Source: Streptomyces genisteinicus
GTDB lineage: Bacteria > Actinomycetota > Actinomycetes > Streptomycetales > Streptomycetaceae
DNA length: 64,000 nt
Reading direction: 5' to 3'
Assembly (NCBI RefSeq): GCF_014489615.1
Contig: NZ_CP060825.1
Location: 1,777,501 to 1,841,500, forward strand
The translations under genes were made by a program, and so were the position numbers. Below are positions 7,552 through 16,765 of this stretch, piece by piece. Numbering within the stretch: position 1 is the first letter of the stretch; every line of letters begins with the position of its first letter. The notes beneath the pieces are model-generated. The model ran no database searches. It was not told the origin of the DNA and saw nothing but the letters and a program-made list of their open reading frames with translations.

Positions 7552-8613
7552 GTGGATGCCGTGGAGGACGTCCGGGGAGCGGCCGTCACGGCCGAGGGGC
7601 TGGGGCTCGAAGGGCCCCGGGGATGGGCCTTCCGGTCGGTGGACCTCGATGTCCCGGCGGGCACGCTGGTGGCGGTGGAGGGCCCCTCGGGCTCCGGACG
7701 CACCTGCCTGCTGCTGGCCCTCACCGGCCGGATGCGCACCACCGAGGGCAGCGCCCGGGTGGCCGGACTGGCGCTGCCGCGCAGGATGGCGGCGGTCCGC
7801 GGGATCAGTGCGCTCGGTCCCGTGCCGGGAGTCAGCGAACTCGACCCCGCGCTCACCGTGGCCGAGCACCTGAGGGAACGCGCCCTGCTCCAGCGGCGGT
7901 TCGGCGGTCCGTTCCGCTCCTTGCTCCACCCGCGCGCCACCCGCGCCGAGGCGAGGGAGCGGGTCGACCGGGCACTGGAGGCGGCCGGCCTCGACCTCGA
8001 CGGCCTGCCCAAGCGGGAACGCACGGCGGTGCGCGACCTGGAACGGCTGGAGTCCCTCCGGCTGTCCGTGGCCCTGGCGCTGGTGGGCCGGCCGCTGCTG
8101 CTGGCGGTCGACGACACGGATCTCAAGCTCTCGGACGCGGAGCGCGCGCAGGCGTGGGAGCTGCTGCGCTCGGTCGCGGCCTCGGGCACCACCGTGCTCG
8201 CCGTGTGCAGCCAGGCCCCCGAGGGCGTCGGGGCGGTGGTCGTCCGCACCTCCGGCGCGACCGCCGCGCAGACCACCGGTGCCGGCGGGAACGGGGGGCC
8301 CGCCGGCACCGGTACACCTGACCCCGCCACCGGCACCGCGGCCGGCACCGCGGCCGGCACCGCGGCCGGTCCGGAGGGCACCGCCCCCGGCAGCCCGGCC
8401 CACGACCGGACCGCCCCGGACGACGAACCGACCACCCCGGACCACGACCGGACCACACGGGACGAGGAACAGACCCTCGTGGACGGAGTACCGACCGCCC
8501 CGGACCGCGGCGCGACCGCGCCCCGGGACGCCGGCGGGCAGGCCGGCGGCGACCAGCAGGACACGACCGAGGAGGGGGCGGCCGATGCGCTCGCCGAAAC
8601 TGGCCGCGCTTGA
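7552..8613 (+). CDS. ABC-type ATP-binding protein with altered motifs
   Basis: ABC-fold protein of 353 residues; the ATPase-like part covers residues 1-235. The Walker A position reads GPSGSGRT (44-51), so the P-loop lysine is arginine (codon CGC). No LSGGQ signature is present; the equivalent stretch is RDLERLESLRLSVALAL. Walker B is degenerate (LLLAVDDTD, Asp187-Asp188). The last ~110 residues are disordered and include three copies of GTAA encoded by a 12-bp tandem repeat at about 8331-8370. The gene overlaps the YhgE/Pip gene by 29 bp and a TetR gene ends the operon, so it probably works with that membrane protein. Whether it hydrolyses ATP is doubtful. GTG start. Confidence 0.8.
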   Translation: MDAVEDVRGAAVTAEGLGLEGPRGWAFRSVDLDVPAGTLVAVEGPSGSGRTCLLLALTGRMRTTEGSARVAGLALPRRMAAVRGISALGPVPGVSELDPALTVAEHLRERALLQRRFGGPFRSLLHPRATRAEARERVDRALEAAGLDLDGLPKRERTAVRDLERLESLRLSVALALVGRPLLLAVDDTDLKLSDAERAQAWELLRSVAASGTTVLAVCSQAPEGVGAVVVRTSGATAAQTTGAGGNGGPAGTGTPDPATGTAAGTAAGTAAGPEGTAPGSPAHDRTAPDDEPTTPDHDRTTRDEEQTLVDGVPTAPDRGATAPRDAGGQAGGDQQDTTEEGAADALAETGRA

Positions 8614-10672
8614 GCTGAAGCGTTTCGGCAGGGGCAGGCTGCCCCGCGCCGCGCTGGTGGCGGTCCTGCTGCTGCCGCTGCTCTACGGAGCGCTCTACCT
8701 GTGGTCGTTCTGGGACCCGTACGGCCGGCTCGACCGGATACCCGTCGCCCTCGTCAACGACGACCGGGGCGCGACCGCCGACGGCCGTGCCCTCCGCGCG
8801 GGCGACGAGATCACCAAGGGCCTGCACGACAGCGAGGTCTTCGAGTGGCACGAGGTCGGCGCCGCCGAGGCCCGCGAGGGCGTGGAGGACGGGACGTACT
8901 ACCTCTCGCTGACCCTGCCGGCGGACTTCAGCCGCCGGATCGCCTCCAGCGCGGGCGACAGCCCGGAGACCGGGGCCCTCCAGGTGCGGACGAACGACGC
9001 GAACAACTACATCGTCGGCCAGATATCCCGCACCGTGTTCTCCGAGGTGCGCACGGCGGCGTCGACCAACGCCTCGCGCGGCTTCCTCGACCGCATCTTC
9101 ATCTCCTTCTCCGACATCCACGACGCCACCGCCGAGGCCGCGAAGGGCGCGGCCGACCTGAAGGACGGTGTCGGCAGGGCGAAGAAGGGCTCGCAGGACC
9201 TCGCGGACGGGCTGAAGGACGCCAAGTCGGGCAGCGGCCGGCTCGCCGCCGGCCTGGGGCGCCTGGACAAGGGCGCCGCCGAGCTGGAGACCGGCTCCCG
9301 CCAGGTCGCGGCGGGCACCCAGCAGCTCGCGGACAAGGTCAACGGCGTCGCCGACCAGGTCCGCCCGTACCTGAAGGACAACGGACAGGCGATCGGCGAC
9401 ACCGCGCGGCTGGTGGCCGACTCCTCCCGGGCCGTGCGCCACAACCTCGACATCCTGGTGAAGACCGCCCCGGGCAGCGCCGTGCTCGCCCACAAGTCGG
9501 CGGACGAGCTGAGCGCGATGCACCGGACCCGGTGCGAGGAGAACGTGCTGCCGGACCCGTCGTTCTGCCCCGCGCTGAAGCGGGCCGAGACCACGGCCCG
9601 GGACGTCGCGGCGGTCGCCGACGACGTCAGCGCCCTGGTCGCGAACAGCAAGGGCGATCTGAAGACCCTCGACGGGCACCTGAGGAAGCTGGAGAAGCAG
9701 GCCGGCGATCTCGCGAAGCGCGCCCCCCGGCTCGACGAGGACCTGGAGTACGCCGTCGGCAAGATCAACGAACTCAACACCGGCGCCCGCAAGGTGGCCG
9801 GCGGCGCCGACACCCTGCACACCGGGCTCAGCACCGCCAGGACCGGCTCGACGGACCTGGACAGCGGGGTCGGCCGGCTGAAGAAGGGGGCGGGCGACCT
9901 GAACGGCGGCCTCTTCCGGCTGGCGGGCGGCTCCGAGGAACTGGCGGGCGGACTCGGCGACGGCGTCGGGAAGATCCCCGACTACGGCAAGGAGGACCGC
10001 GACCGGCGCACCGAGGTGATGGCCGACCCCGTGCAGCTCGCGGCGCGGTCCCTGCACGAGGCCCCCAACTACGGCACCGGGTTCGCCCCGTACTTCATCC
10101 CGCTCTCGCTGTGGGTGGGGGCGATGGTGGCCTACATGATCATCCAGCCGCTGAACCGGCGGGCCCTCGCCGCGGGCGCCTCCGCCTGGCGGATCGCGCT
10201 CGCCGGATGGCTGCCGGTCGCGGCCGTCGGCGTGCTCCAGGTCGCCGTCCTGATGGCGGTGCTCCACTGGGGTCTGGGCCTGCGGGCCGCGCGGACGGCC
10301 GGGACGGTGGCCTTCCTGGCACTGGTCACCTGCTGCTTCACCGCGATCGTCCAGTGGCTGGGCGCCCGGTTCGGGGCGGCCGGACGCATCCTGGTGCTCG
10401 CCGCGCTGATGCTCCAGCTCACCTCCGCGGGCGGAACCTATCCGGTGCAGACGAGCCCGGCGTTCTTCCAGGCGATCCACCCGTTCCTGCCGATGAGTTA
10501 CGTGGTGGAGGCGCTGCGGAGGCTGATCACGGGAGGCGGGCTCGGCCCGGTCTGGCAGGCGGTGGCGGTGCTGGCCGCCTTCACCGCGGCCGCCCTCGCC
10601 CTGACGGCCCTGTCGGCCCGCCGCCGGCAGGTGTGGACACTGGACCGGCTCCACCCGGAGCTGAGCCTGTGA
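8585..10672 (+). CDS. YhgE/Pip family membrane protein (ABC-2-like)
   Basis: Membrane protein of 695 residues. One N-terminal helix (about 22-42, AALVAVLLLPLLYGALYLWS) is followed by a large extracytoplasmic region with many L-x2-G heptad-like repeats (DLKDGVGRAKKGSQDLADG and relatives, residues 180-470), then five or six C-terminal helices from residue 500 on. This is the YhgE/phage-infection-protein layout, with ABC-2-type permease helices at the end. The ATG at 8585 has GGAGGGGG upstream and lies inside the preceding gene. Probable partner of the ABC-type protein; the cargo is unknown, possibly a hydrophobic compound given the TetR control. Confidence 0.85.
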   Translation: MRSPKLAALELKRFGRGRLPRAALVAVLLLPLLYGALYLWSFWDPYGRLDRIPVALVNDDRGATADGRALRAGDEITKGLHDSEVFEWHEVGAAEAREGVEDGTYYLSLTLPADFSRRIASSAGDSPETGALQVRTNDANNYIVGQISRTVFSEVRTAASTNASRGFLDRIFISFSDIHDATAEAAKGAADLKDGVGRAKKGSQDLADGLKDAKSGSGRLAAGLGRLDKGAAELETGSRQVAAGTQQLADKVNGVADQVRPYLKDNGQAIGDTARLVADSSRAVRHNLDILVKTAPGSAVLAHKSADELSAMHRTRCEENVLPDPSFCPALKRAETTARDVAAVADDVSALVANSKGDLKTLDGHLRKLEKQAGDLAKRAPRLDEDLEYAVGKINELNTGARKVAGGADTLHTGLSTARTGSTDLDSGVGRLKKGAGDLNGGLFRLAGGSEELAGGLGDGVGKIPDYGKEDRDRRTEVMADPVQLAARSLHEAPNYGTGFAPYFIPLSLWVGAMVAYMIIQPLNRRALAAGASAWRIALAGWLPVAAVGVLQVAVLMAVLHWGLGLRAARTAGTVAFLALVTCCFTAIVQWLGARFGAAGRILVLAALMLQLTSAGGTYPVQTSPAFFQAIHPFLPMSYVVEALRRLITGGGLGPVWQAVAVLAAFTAAALALTALSARRRQVWTLDRLHPELSL

Positions 10673-11316
10673 GCACGGCGCGACCTGTGAGAATCGACCT
10701 CATGGACAGCAGCAGCACCAGACGCCGGGCGACCCGCGCCAAGCTCTACGAGGCCGCGGTGACCCTCATCGCCGAGCAGGGGTTCTCCGCGACCACGGTG
10801 GACGAGATCGCGGAGCGCGCCGGGGTCGCCAAGGGCACGGTCTACTACAACTTCAAGAGCAAGACGGAGCTGTTCGAGGAGTTGCTCCGGCACGGGGTAG
10901 GGCTGCTGACCACCTCCCTGCAAGAGGCGGCCGACGAGGCGTCCGGGCGCGGCGGCACCGCGGTCGAGGCGCTGGACGGGATGATCCGCGCGGGTCTGGT
11001 CTTCATCGACCGGTATCCGGCGTTCACCCAGCTCTACGTGGCCGAGCTGTGGCGCACCAACCGGGCCTGGCAGTCGACGCTGCTGGTGGTCCGGCAGGAG
11101 GCCGTGGCCGTCGTGGAGGCGGTGCTGCGCGAGGGCGTCGGGTCGGGTGAGCTGAGCGAGGAGATCGACATCCCGCTGACCGCCGCCGCCCTGGTCGGCA
11201 TGGTGCTGGTGGCCGCCCTGGACTGGCAGGCGTTCCAGCGGGAGCGGTCGCTGGAGGACGTGCACGGGGCCCTGTCGCTGCTGCTGCACGGCCGGGTGAG
11301 CGGGCGGCGCGACTGA
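10669..11316 (+). CDS. TetR family transcriptional regulator
   Basis: Repressor of 215 residues. The N-terminal helix-turn-helix is typical: ATRAKLYEAAVTLIAEQGFS, then TVDEIAERAGVAKGTVYYNF. The C-terminal ligand domain is of the TetR_C type with FQRERSLEDVHGALSLLLHG at the end. The GTG at 10669 overlaps the upstream stop as GTGA with GGAG eight bases before; an ATG at 10702 is the alternative. It is the third gene of the operon and probably binds the palindrome at 7511-7524. Confidence 0.9.
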   Translation: MSTARPVRIDLMDSSSTRRRATRAKLYEAAVTLIAEQGFSATTVDEIAERAGVAKGTVYYNFKSKTELFEELLRHGVGLLTTSLQEAADEASGRGGTAVEALDGMIRAGLVFIDRYPAFTQLYVAELWRTNRAWQSTLLVVRQEAVAVVEAVLREGVGSGELSEEIDIPLTAAALVGMVLVAALDWQAFQRERSLEDVHGALSLLLHGRVSGRRD

Positions 11317-11673
11317 CGCGCCGCGGCGGGGCGGCACCACGCGCAGGGGCCCGGACCGGTCGTCGACCGCTCCGGGCCCTGTGCGCACCCCGTTGCCCCC
11401 GTGTTCCCCCTGGTCCGAAGAGCCCGGTCCCCCGTTGTTCCCCCGTGGTCGTGGGCTCTCCGGCCGTTCTCCCCGTCACGGCCGGGGTGCGCTCCGCTCC
11501 GGCGCCCCGTGCCGCCGGTTCCGGAGCCGCGCCCCTTCCGTGCCCCACACTCTTCCGTCCGCGCAGGTCGCGGCCCATCCGCACCCCTACTCATCCGCGG
11601 CCTGGGTACGGATACTCAGGCATCCGTACCGGTCCCCACCCGGCGCGCGCCGCCACTGGCTACGATCGCGTCC
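11317..11673. other. 357-bp intergenic region
   Basis: It begins with a strong terminator hairpin (11341-11386) and ends with a TACGAT -10 box (11661-11666) for the next gene. I see no supported gene between them. Confidence 0.7.
11341..11386 (+). terminator. Long stem-loop terminator of the TetR operon
   Basis: GGGCCCGGA pairs with TCCGGGCCC, extended outside by GCGCA/TGCGC and inside by CGGTCG/CGACCG. It lies 25 bp after the TetR stop. Confidence 0.75.
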
Positions 11674-12294
11674 GTGTCCGTACTCCCCCTCGTCTTCACC
11701 AGCGGCTGGGCCAGCGGGATCAACGCCTACGCGGTGGTCCTGCTCCTCGGCGTCTTCGGCGCCACCGGGATCAGCGACGAAGTGCCCGAGGCACTGCAGC
11801 GCACCGACGTCCTGATCGCCGCGGCCGTGCTCTTCCTGTGCGAGGCGGTGGCGGACAAGATTCCGTACGTCGACTCGATATGGGACTCCGTCCACACCGT
11901 GATCAGGCCGGTCACGGGTGCCGTCGTGGCCGCGCTGATCGCCGGGCAGAGCGGATCGCTGCCGGAGCTGGCGGCCGGGGCGGTGGGCGGTTCCACGGCG
12001 CTCGTCAGCCACCTGGTGAAGGCCGGCACCAGGATGGCGGTCAACACCTCTCCCGAACCGCTCAGCAACATCGGCGTCAGCCTCGCCGAGGACCTGGGGG
12101 TGGCCGGGCTCATCACCTTCGCCATGTTCCATCCGGTGGCCGCCGCGGTGATCGCGGCCTGCCTGCTGCTGGCCGGCGTCGTGACGGTGGTGTTCCTGGC
12201 GTCCAGGATCCGGCGGTTCCTGCGGCGCCGGGCCCAGCGCAGGGAGGAGAGACGGCTGGCCGGCGAAGGCGTCCGCCACGGGCCGCGGCGATGA
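11674..12294 (+). CDS. DUF4126 membrane protein
   Basis: Membrane protein of 206 residues in the DUF4126 family. It has a hydrophobic N-terminus (LPLVFTSGWASGINAYAVVL), further helices around residues 45-60, 80-115 and 145-178, and a basic tail (RIRRFLRRRAQRREERR). The function is unknown. The GTG start lacks a Shine-Dalgarno sequence, but TACGAT at 11661-11666 ends seven bases before it, so the mRNA is probably leaderless. Confidence 0.82.
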   Translation: MSVLPLVFTSGWASGINAYAVVLLLGVFGATGISDEVPEALQRTDVLIAAAVLFLCEAVADKIPYVDSIWDSVHTVIRPVTGAVVAALIAGQSGSLPELAAGAVGGSTALVSHLVKAGTRMAVNTSPEPLSNIGVSLAEDLGVAGLITFAMFHPVAAAVIAACLLLAGVVTVVFLASRIRRFLRRRAQRREERRLAGEGVRHGPRR

Positions 12295-12323
12295 GCCCGG
12301 GCCCCTGTCGGTAGGGTCGGCGC

Positions 12324-13817
12324 ATGGCACGGATTGCGGTGATCGGCGCGGGGATGGGCGCCATGGCGACGGCCGCCCGGCTCGCCACGGCGGGCCACCG
12401 GGTGACGGTGTACGAGCGCACGAAGACCCACGGCGGCTCGGTGGGCGGCTTCACCCGCGAGGGCTTCGGCTTCGACACCGGACCCGGCCTCCTCCATCTC
12501 CCGGCGGTCTGGCGCGACTTCTTCGTCAAGACCGGCAAGGAGCCGCTGGAGCGCAGCGTCGCACTGACCCAGGTCGACCCGTCGAGCCGGCACGTGTTCG
12601 CCGACGGCACCGCCGTCGGCCTGCCCAACGCCTCCCGCGGCGGCGTCGTCTCCGCGCTGGACACCGCACTGGGCGCCGGATCGGGCGAGCGCTGGGGCGA
12701 GTTCCTGGGCCGGGCCCGCGAGACGTGGGAGCGGGTGCGGCGCCCGCTGCTGGAGGAACCGCAGCCGGCCTCCGGCGCGCTGCCCCACGACGACCCGTAT
12801 CCGGCCCTGCGCCGGGGCCTGTTGCGCCGTGGCGCCCGGACGCTCGCCGAGATCGGCGAGCGCGAGCTCCGCGACCCCCGCCTCGCCGCGCTCCTCGCGT
12901 CCTACGCCACGGTGTACGGGCTCGATCCGCGGACCGCTCCCGCGTCGGCGGCCGTCCTGCCCTACATGGAGCAGACGTTCGGCTCCTGGTACGTGGCGGG
13001 CGGTGTGCGGGCCCTCGCCGACGCCGTCCACGCCAGGTGCCTGGCGCGCGGAGTCCGCTTCGTCTTCGGCAGTCCGGTGACGGGGGTCGTGACGCGAGAC
13101 GGCCGGGTGACCGGCGTCGAGACCGGCGCGGAGGGCACGGTGGAGGCCGACGCCGTCGTCTCCGGCGCCCCGGTCCCCTCGCTGTACGAGGAGCATGTCG
13201 TCGGCTGGGAACGGCAGGAGGAGTGGCCGCACTGGCAGTCGCCGGTGCGCACGGGCCGGGTGACCGTGATGCTCGCGCTGAGCGGCGGCCGCCCGGCGGA
13301 CGCGGCGCACCGCACGGTGGTGCACCCGGCCGGCACGAGCGCGGAATGGGCCGCCCTCGCGGCCGGCGGGGTCGCGGAGCGGCCCACGGTGACCGTGCTG
13401 CGGCCGGACGATCCGCTGCTGCGGCCCGACGACGGCCATGAGCCGGTCACCCTGACGGCGACCGTTCCCGCCGTCCTCGCCGATGCCTCCTGGGAGACGG
13501 CCGGTCCGCGGGTGGCGGACCTGATGGTGGCGGCGGCGGAGGCGGCCGTCCCCGGCCTGCGGGAGCGGATCCTCTGGCGCGAGGTGCGCACACCGGACGA
13601 CATCCGCGCCGCCACGGGGTCGGCGTCCGTCCCGCCGCCCGCCCTGGCGGGCGCCGCGGGCGCCCTGCTGCCGGCCGCCAACACCTCGCCGCTGCCCGGT
13701 CTCTACTTCGCCGGCGGCTGGGCCCACCCGGGCGGCGGGCTGGCGCACGCGGGCATGTCGGGGGCGCTGGTGTCCGGTCTGATCGTCGAGGGAGCGGGCT
13801 TCCGCGGCTCGCAGTGA
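12324..13817 (+). CDS. FAD-dependent oxidoreductase, phytoene desaturase-like
   Basis: Flavoprotein of 497 residues with an N-terminal dinucleotide-binding motif (VIGAGMGAMATAARLATAGH, residues 6-25), then GGSVGGFTREGFGFDTGPGL, characteristic of CrtI/amine-oxidase-like enzymes. The C-terminal LYFAGGWAHPGGGLAHAGMS is the second FAD-binding signature of phytoene dehydrogenases. No other carotenoid genes are nearby, so the substrate is not clear. TAGGGT at 12312-12317 lies six bases before the ATG with no ribosome binding site, indicating a leaderless transcript. Confidence 0.85.
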   Translation: MARIAVIGAGMGAMATAARLATAGHRVTVYERTKTHGGSVGGFTREGFGFDTGPGLLHLPAVWRDFFVKTGKEPLERSVALTQVDPSSRHVFADGTAVGLPNASRGGVVSALDTALGAGSGERWGEFLGRARETWERVRRPLLEEPQPASGALPHDDPYPALRRGLLRRGARTLAEIGERELRDPRLAALLASYATVYGLDPRTAPASAAVLPYMEQTFGSWYVAGGVRALADAVHARCLARGVRFVFGSPVTGVVTRDGRVTGVETGAEGTVEADAVVSGAPVPSLYEEHVVGWERQEEWPHWQSPVRTGRVTVMLALSGGRPADAAHRTVVHPAGTSAEWAALAAGGVAERPTVTVLRPDDPLLRPDDGHEPVTLTATVPAVLADASWETAGPRVADLMVAAAEAAVPGLRERILWREVRTPDDIRAATGSASVPPPALAGAAGALLPAANTSPLPGLYFAGGWAHPGGGLAHAGMSGALVSGLIVEGAGFRGSQ

Positions 13818-13948
13818 GCGGCCGGGCCGCCCCGGTGCTCCCCGGCCCGCCGGTCCGTCCGGGCCGCGGCCGGTCCCGGCGGCCCGGGGCACGGGCGGCC
13901 GGAGGTACCGCGCGGGCGGCTCGCCCGGCCGCGGGAGCCCGGCCCGCC

Positions 13949-13972
13949 GTTTCCCGGACGTGTCCGGGAAAC
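13949..13972. terminator. Bidirectional terminator hairpin
   Basis: GTTTCCCGGA and TCCGGGAAAC pair around a CGTG loop, between the convergent oxidoreductase and Tyr/Gly-rich membrane protein genes. Confidence 0.75.
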
Positions 13973-13980
13973 GGGCCGTC

Positions 13981-14886
13981 TCAGTAGCGGTACTGCTGCT
14001 GCTCGTCGTAGTCGGGGTCGTAGCCGTACGGGGACGGCTGCCCCTGCGGCATCGGGGGCGCGCCCTGGCCGTTGTCCCGCTGCTGCGGCACCCACACGCC
14101 GCCCGGCGGGGTGTCGGTGGAGTGCTGCGCGTAGGGGTCCGCGTAGGCGCCGGGGTCGTAGTAGCCGGTCTGGCCCGCGTACTGCCCTCCCCCGCCCTGC
14201 GCGTACGGGTCGTCGTAGGACGGGTACTGCTGCTGCCCTCCGCCGTAGCCGTAGGACGTCTGCCCGGGGTCCTGGTAGCCCGGCTGCTGTCCGCCGCCGT
14301 AGTCCCCGTAGTCCCCGTAGGCGTCGTACGCGCCGTACCCGGAGGCGCCCGCCGCGTACGCGTGCCCCTCGTCCCGGCCGCCGTCGTGCTGCCCGCGGCC
14401 GTCGCCCCCGCCGTACGCCTGGGGCGAGTAGACGCCGTACTGGCCCGTGTCGTCGGGCATCGGCTCCGGTGCGTAGACCTCGGGGGCATCGGGGACCCGG
14501 GGCCCCTCGTCGCGGGCCCGGTGGTCCTGCTCCGGGGGCTGCTCCTGGTCGTAGGAGAGGTCCGTGACCTCCAGCGTGGGCTCGCGCTCCGCCTGCGGGC
14601 CGCCGGCCCTGCGGCGCCTGCTGGCACCGGGCTTGCCGCCGATCGCCCAGCCGGTGGAGAAGCCCCTGCGGAACGACAGGGTCACGTACGTCTGCCCCAC
14701 GGCGAACGCGATGGCGCCCAGGGCGATCACCACCACCGACGGCAGCAGCACGCCTATGACGACGCCGAGGAAGCCTCCGAAGGCGAGGAGCCGCCAGCGC
14801 AGCCGCGCCTTGTACTGCAGAAGCACCTCGCCCAGCAGCCACAGCGCGACGATGCCGAACGCGATGTAGAGGACCGTCCAGCCCAT
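13981..14886 (-). CDS. Membrane protein with Tyr/Gly/Gln-rich disordered tail
   Basis: Protein of 301 residues. Three hydrophobic helices occupy residues 1-75 (YIAFGIVALWLLGEVLLQY, then LLAFGGFLGVVIGVLLPSVV and a helix ending near FAVGQTYVT). The rest, from about residue 105, is low-complexity sequence rich in Tyr, Gly, Gln, Asp and Pro, with recurring DPYAQ, YGGG and GYG motifs, ending QQQYRY. The start at 14886 is backed by GGAGAGG. The tail resembles prion-like or phase-separating sequences; no function is known to me. The gene lies 52 bp from the metF stop on the same strand and may be co-transcribed with it. Confidence 0.82.
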   Translation of the reverse strand: MGWTVLYIAFGIVALWLLGEVLLQYKARLRWRLLAFGGFLGVVIGVLLPSVVVIALGAIAFAVGQTYVTLSFRRGFSTGWAIGGKPGASRRRRAGGPQAEREPTLEVTDLSYDQEQPPEQDHRARDEGPRVPDAPEVYAPEPMPDDTGQYGVYSPQAYGGGDGRGQHDGGRDEGHAYAAGASGYGAYDAYGDYGDYGGGQQPGYQDPGQTSYGYGGGQQQYPSYDDPYAQGGGGQYAGQTGYYDPGAYADPYAQHSTDTPPGGVWVPQQRDNGQGAPPMPQGQPSPYGYDPDYDEQQQYRY

Positions 14887-14938
14887 GCCCGCCCCTCTCC
14901 AGCGGCCGCCGCCCCGGGGCCGGGGCGGAGTCGACCGG

Positions 14939-15856
14939 TCACGACTGCTCGTGCAGTCCGAGATTCTCGTGGATCTCGAGTGTCGCCGTGGAGTTGTTGA
15001 GCGTGATGAAGTGCAGCCCCGGGACACCCTCGGCAAGCAGCCTCGCGCAGAACTCCGTCGCGAACTCGATGCCAATGGAGCGTACAGCGGCCGCGTCGTC
15101 CTTGACCGCGAGGATCCTGTCTTTCAGGTCCGCGGGGATCTGCGCGTTGCTCAGCTGCGGGAAGCGTTCGAGCTGCCGGACGCTGGTCAGGGGCATGATC
15201 TCGGGGATGATCGGGGTCTCGCAGCCGGCGGCGACGACCCGGTCACGCAGCCGCAGATAGTTGTCGGGGCTGAAGAACATCTGCGTGATCGCGTAGTCGG
15301 CGCCCGCGCGGCACTTGTCCACGAAGTGCCGGATGTCCGTGTCCCAGTCGGCCGAGCGCGGGTGCATCTCGGGGAACGCGGCCACGCCCACGCAGAAGTC
15401 GCCGGACTCCTTGATGAGCTCGACCAGCTCGGCGGCGTAGGTGACGCCCTCGGGGTGCTTGACCCAGTCGGCCATCGGGTCGCCGGGCGGGTCGCCGCGC
15501 ACGGCGAGGATGTTCCTGATACCGGCGTCCGCATACTGGCCGATCATGTTCCGCAGTTCGGCCACCGAGTGGCCCACGGCGGTGAGGTGGGCCACCGGGG
15601 TGAGCGTGGAGTCGGAGGCGATCTTCTGGGTGGCCTTGACCGTGCCCACACGGGTGGAGCCGCCCGCCCCGTACGTCACGGAGACGAAGTCGGGACCGAC
15701 CGCCTCGACCCTGCGCAGCGCGTTCCACAGGTTCCGCTCGCCCTTGTCGCTCTTGGGCGAGTAGAACTCGAAGGAATACGTGGTCTCGCCGGTGGCGAGC
15801 ATGTCGCGCACGGTGCGCGCGCGATCCGTCCTGGTGGAAGCAGTGCCGAGGGCCAT
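14939..15856 (-). CDS. metF: 5,10-methylenetetrahydrofolate reductase
   Basis: Reduces 5,10-methylene-THF to 5-methyl-THF for methionine synthesis. It has 305 residues, the usual bacterial length. Family motifs are present: [19 protein letters not shown] near the start (Glu for catalysis), [25 protein letters not shown], and [14 protein letters not shown] with the conserved Gln. There is no ribosome binding site; TAACCT on the minus strand (15863-15868) ends six bases before the ATG, so the mRNA is probably leaderless. I saw no riboswitch here, unlike the class V aminotransferase gene further on. Confidence 0.96.
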   Translation of the reverse strand: MALGTASTRTDRARTVRDMLATGETTYSFEFYSPKSDKGERNLWNALRRVEAVGPDFVSVTYGAGGSTRVGTVKATQKIASDSTLTPVAHLTAVGHSVAELRNMIGQYADAGIRNILAVRGDPPGDPMADWVKHPEGVTYAAELVELIKESGDFCVGVAAFPEMHPRSADWDTDIRHFVDKCRAGADYAITQMFFSPDNYLRLRDRVVAAGCETPIIPEIMPLTSVRQLERFPQLSNAQIPADLKDRILAVKDDAAAVRSIGIEFATEFCARLLAEGVPGLHFITLNNSTATLEIHENLGLHEQS

Positions 15857-16008
15857 AACGGCAGGTTAGCCATGGCACGCGGGTCACCCAACCGGATCAG
15901 GGGTTTTTGTCGCGATTCACCCGTCTCTTGTCCACCCTTCGGACACCGCTGAGACATCCGGCGGGGCTCCGGGGCCGCCCGTGGGCGGCGTGCCCGGGCC
16001 CCGCGCGG

Positions 16009-16656
16009 TCACCCCCGGGCCCGGATCCGCCGCGCCAGCTCGGCGCTCACCGCCCCGGGGTCGTCCGCCTCGGTGATCGCCCGGACGACGACGACCCGGC
16101 GGGCGCCGGCGTCCAGCACCTCGTCGAGGTTGTCCGCGTCGATGCCGCCGATCGCGAACCACGGCCGGCCGGTGCCGAGCGAGGCGGCGTACCGCACCAG
16201 GCCGAGGCCCGGGGCGAAGCGGCCGGGCTTCGTCGGAGTGGGCCAGCAGGGGCCGGTGCAGAAGTAGTCGACGCCCGGCTCGGCGACGGCCCTGTCCACC
16301 TCGGCCTCGGCGTGGGTGGAGCGCCCGATGAGCACGCCGTCGCCGAGGATCGACCGTGCGGCGGGCACGGGGAGGTCGCCCTGGCCGAGGTGGAGGACGT
16401 CGGAGCCGATGGCGTGGGCGACGTCGGCCCGGTCGTTCACCGCGAGGAGCCGGCCGTGCCGGCGGCAGGCGTCGGCGAAGACCTGAAGGTGCTCCAGCTC
16501 CTCCCCCGCCTCCATGCCCTTGTCGCGCAGCTGGACGACGTCCACGCCGGCGGCGAGCACGGCGTCGAGGAAGGCGGGCAGGTCGCCCTGGCGCTTCCGG
16601 GCGTCGGTGCAGAGGTACAGGCGGGCGTCGGCGAGCCGGTCACGGGACACGGACAT
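16009..16656 (-). CDS. thiE: Thiamine-phosphate synthase
   Basis: Joins HMP pyrophosphate and the thiazole phosphate to give thiamine phosphate. It is a TIM-barrel of 215 residues with [59 protein letters not shown] and [11 protein letters not shown]. The ATG at 16656 follows a purine-rich GGGGGGAA. The thiazole genes thiO, thiS and thiG lie 3 kb away on the other strand behind a TPP riboswitch; no such element is visible in front of thiE. Confidence 0.95.
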   Translation of the reverse strand: MSVSRDRLADARLYLCTDARKRQGDLPAFLDAVLAAGVDVVQLRDKGMEAGEELEHLQVFADACRRHGRLLAVNDRADVAHAIGSDVLHLGQGDLPVPAARSILGDGVLIGRSTHAEAEVDRAVAEPGVDYFCTGPCWPTPTKPGRFAPGLGLVRYAASLGTGRPWFAIGGIDADNLDEVLDAGARRVVVVRAITEADDPGAVSAELARRIRARG

Positions 16657-16692
16657 GGGTGGTTCCCCCCGGGGTGGTGCGGCGGACGGCCC

Positions 16693-16735
16693 GCGGGTGC
16701 GGACGGGCCGGGGAGACCGGCCCGTCCGCACCCGC
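16693..16735 (-). terminator. 19-bp perfect stem-loop terminator
   Basis: GCGGGTGCGGACGGGCCGG (16693-16711) is exactly complementary to 16717-16735 around a five-base loop, 30 bp past the stop of the Rv2175c-like gene. It should insulate thiE from that gene. Confidence 0.8.
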
Positions 16736-16765
16736 GTTCCGGTGCACGGGACGTGCGGCGGAGTG

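Noticed and set aside
12324..13817. Part of a carotenoid cluster
   Set aside because: No phytoene synthase, prenyl synthase or cyclase gene is within the window.
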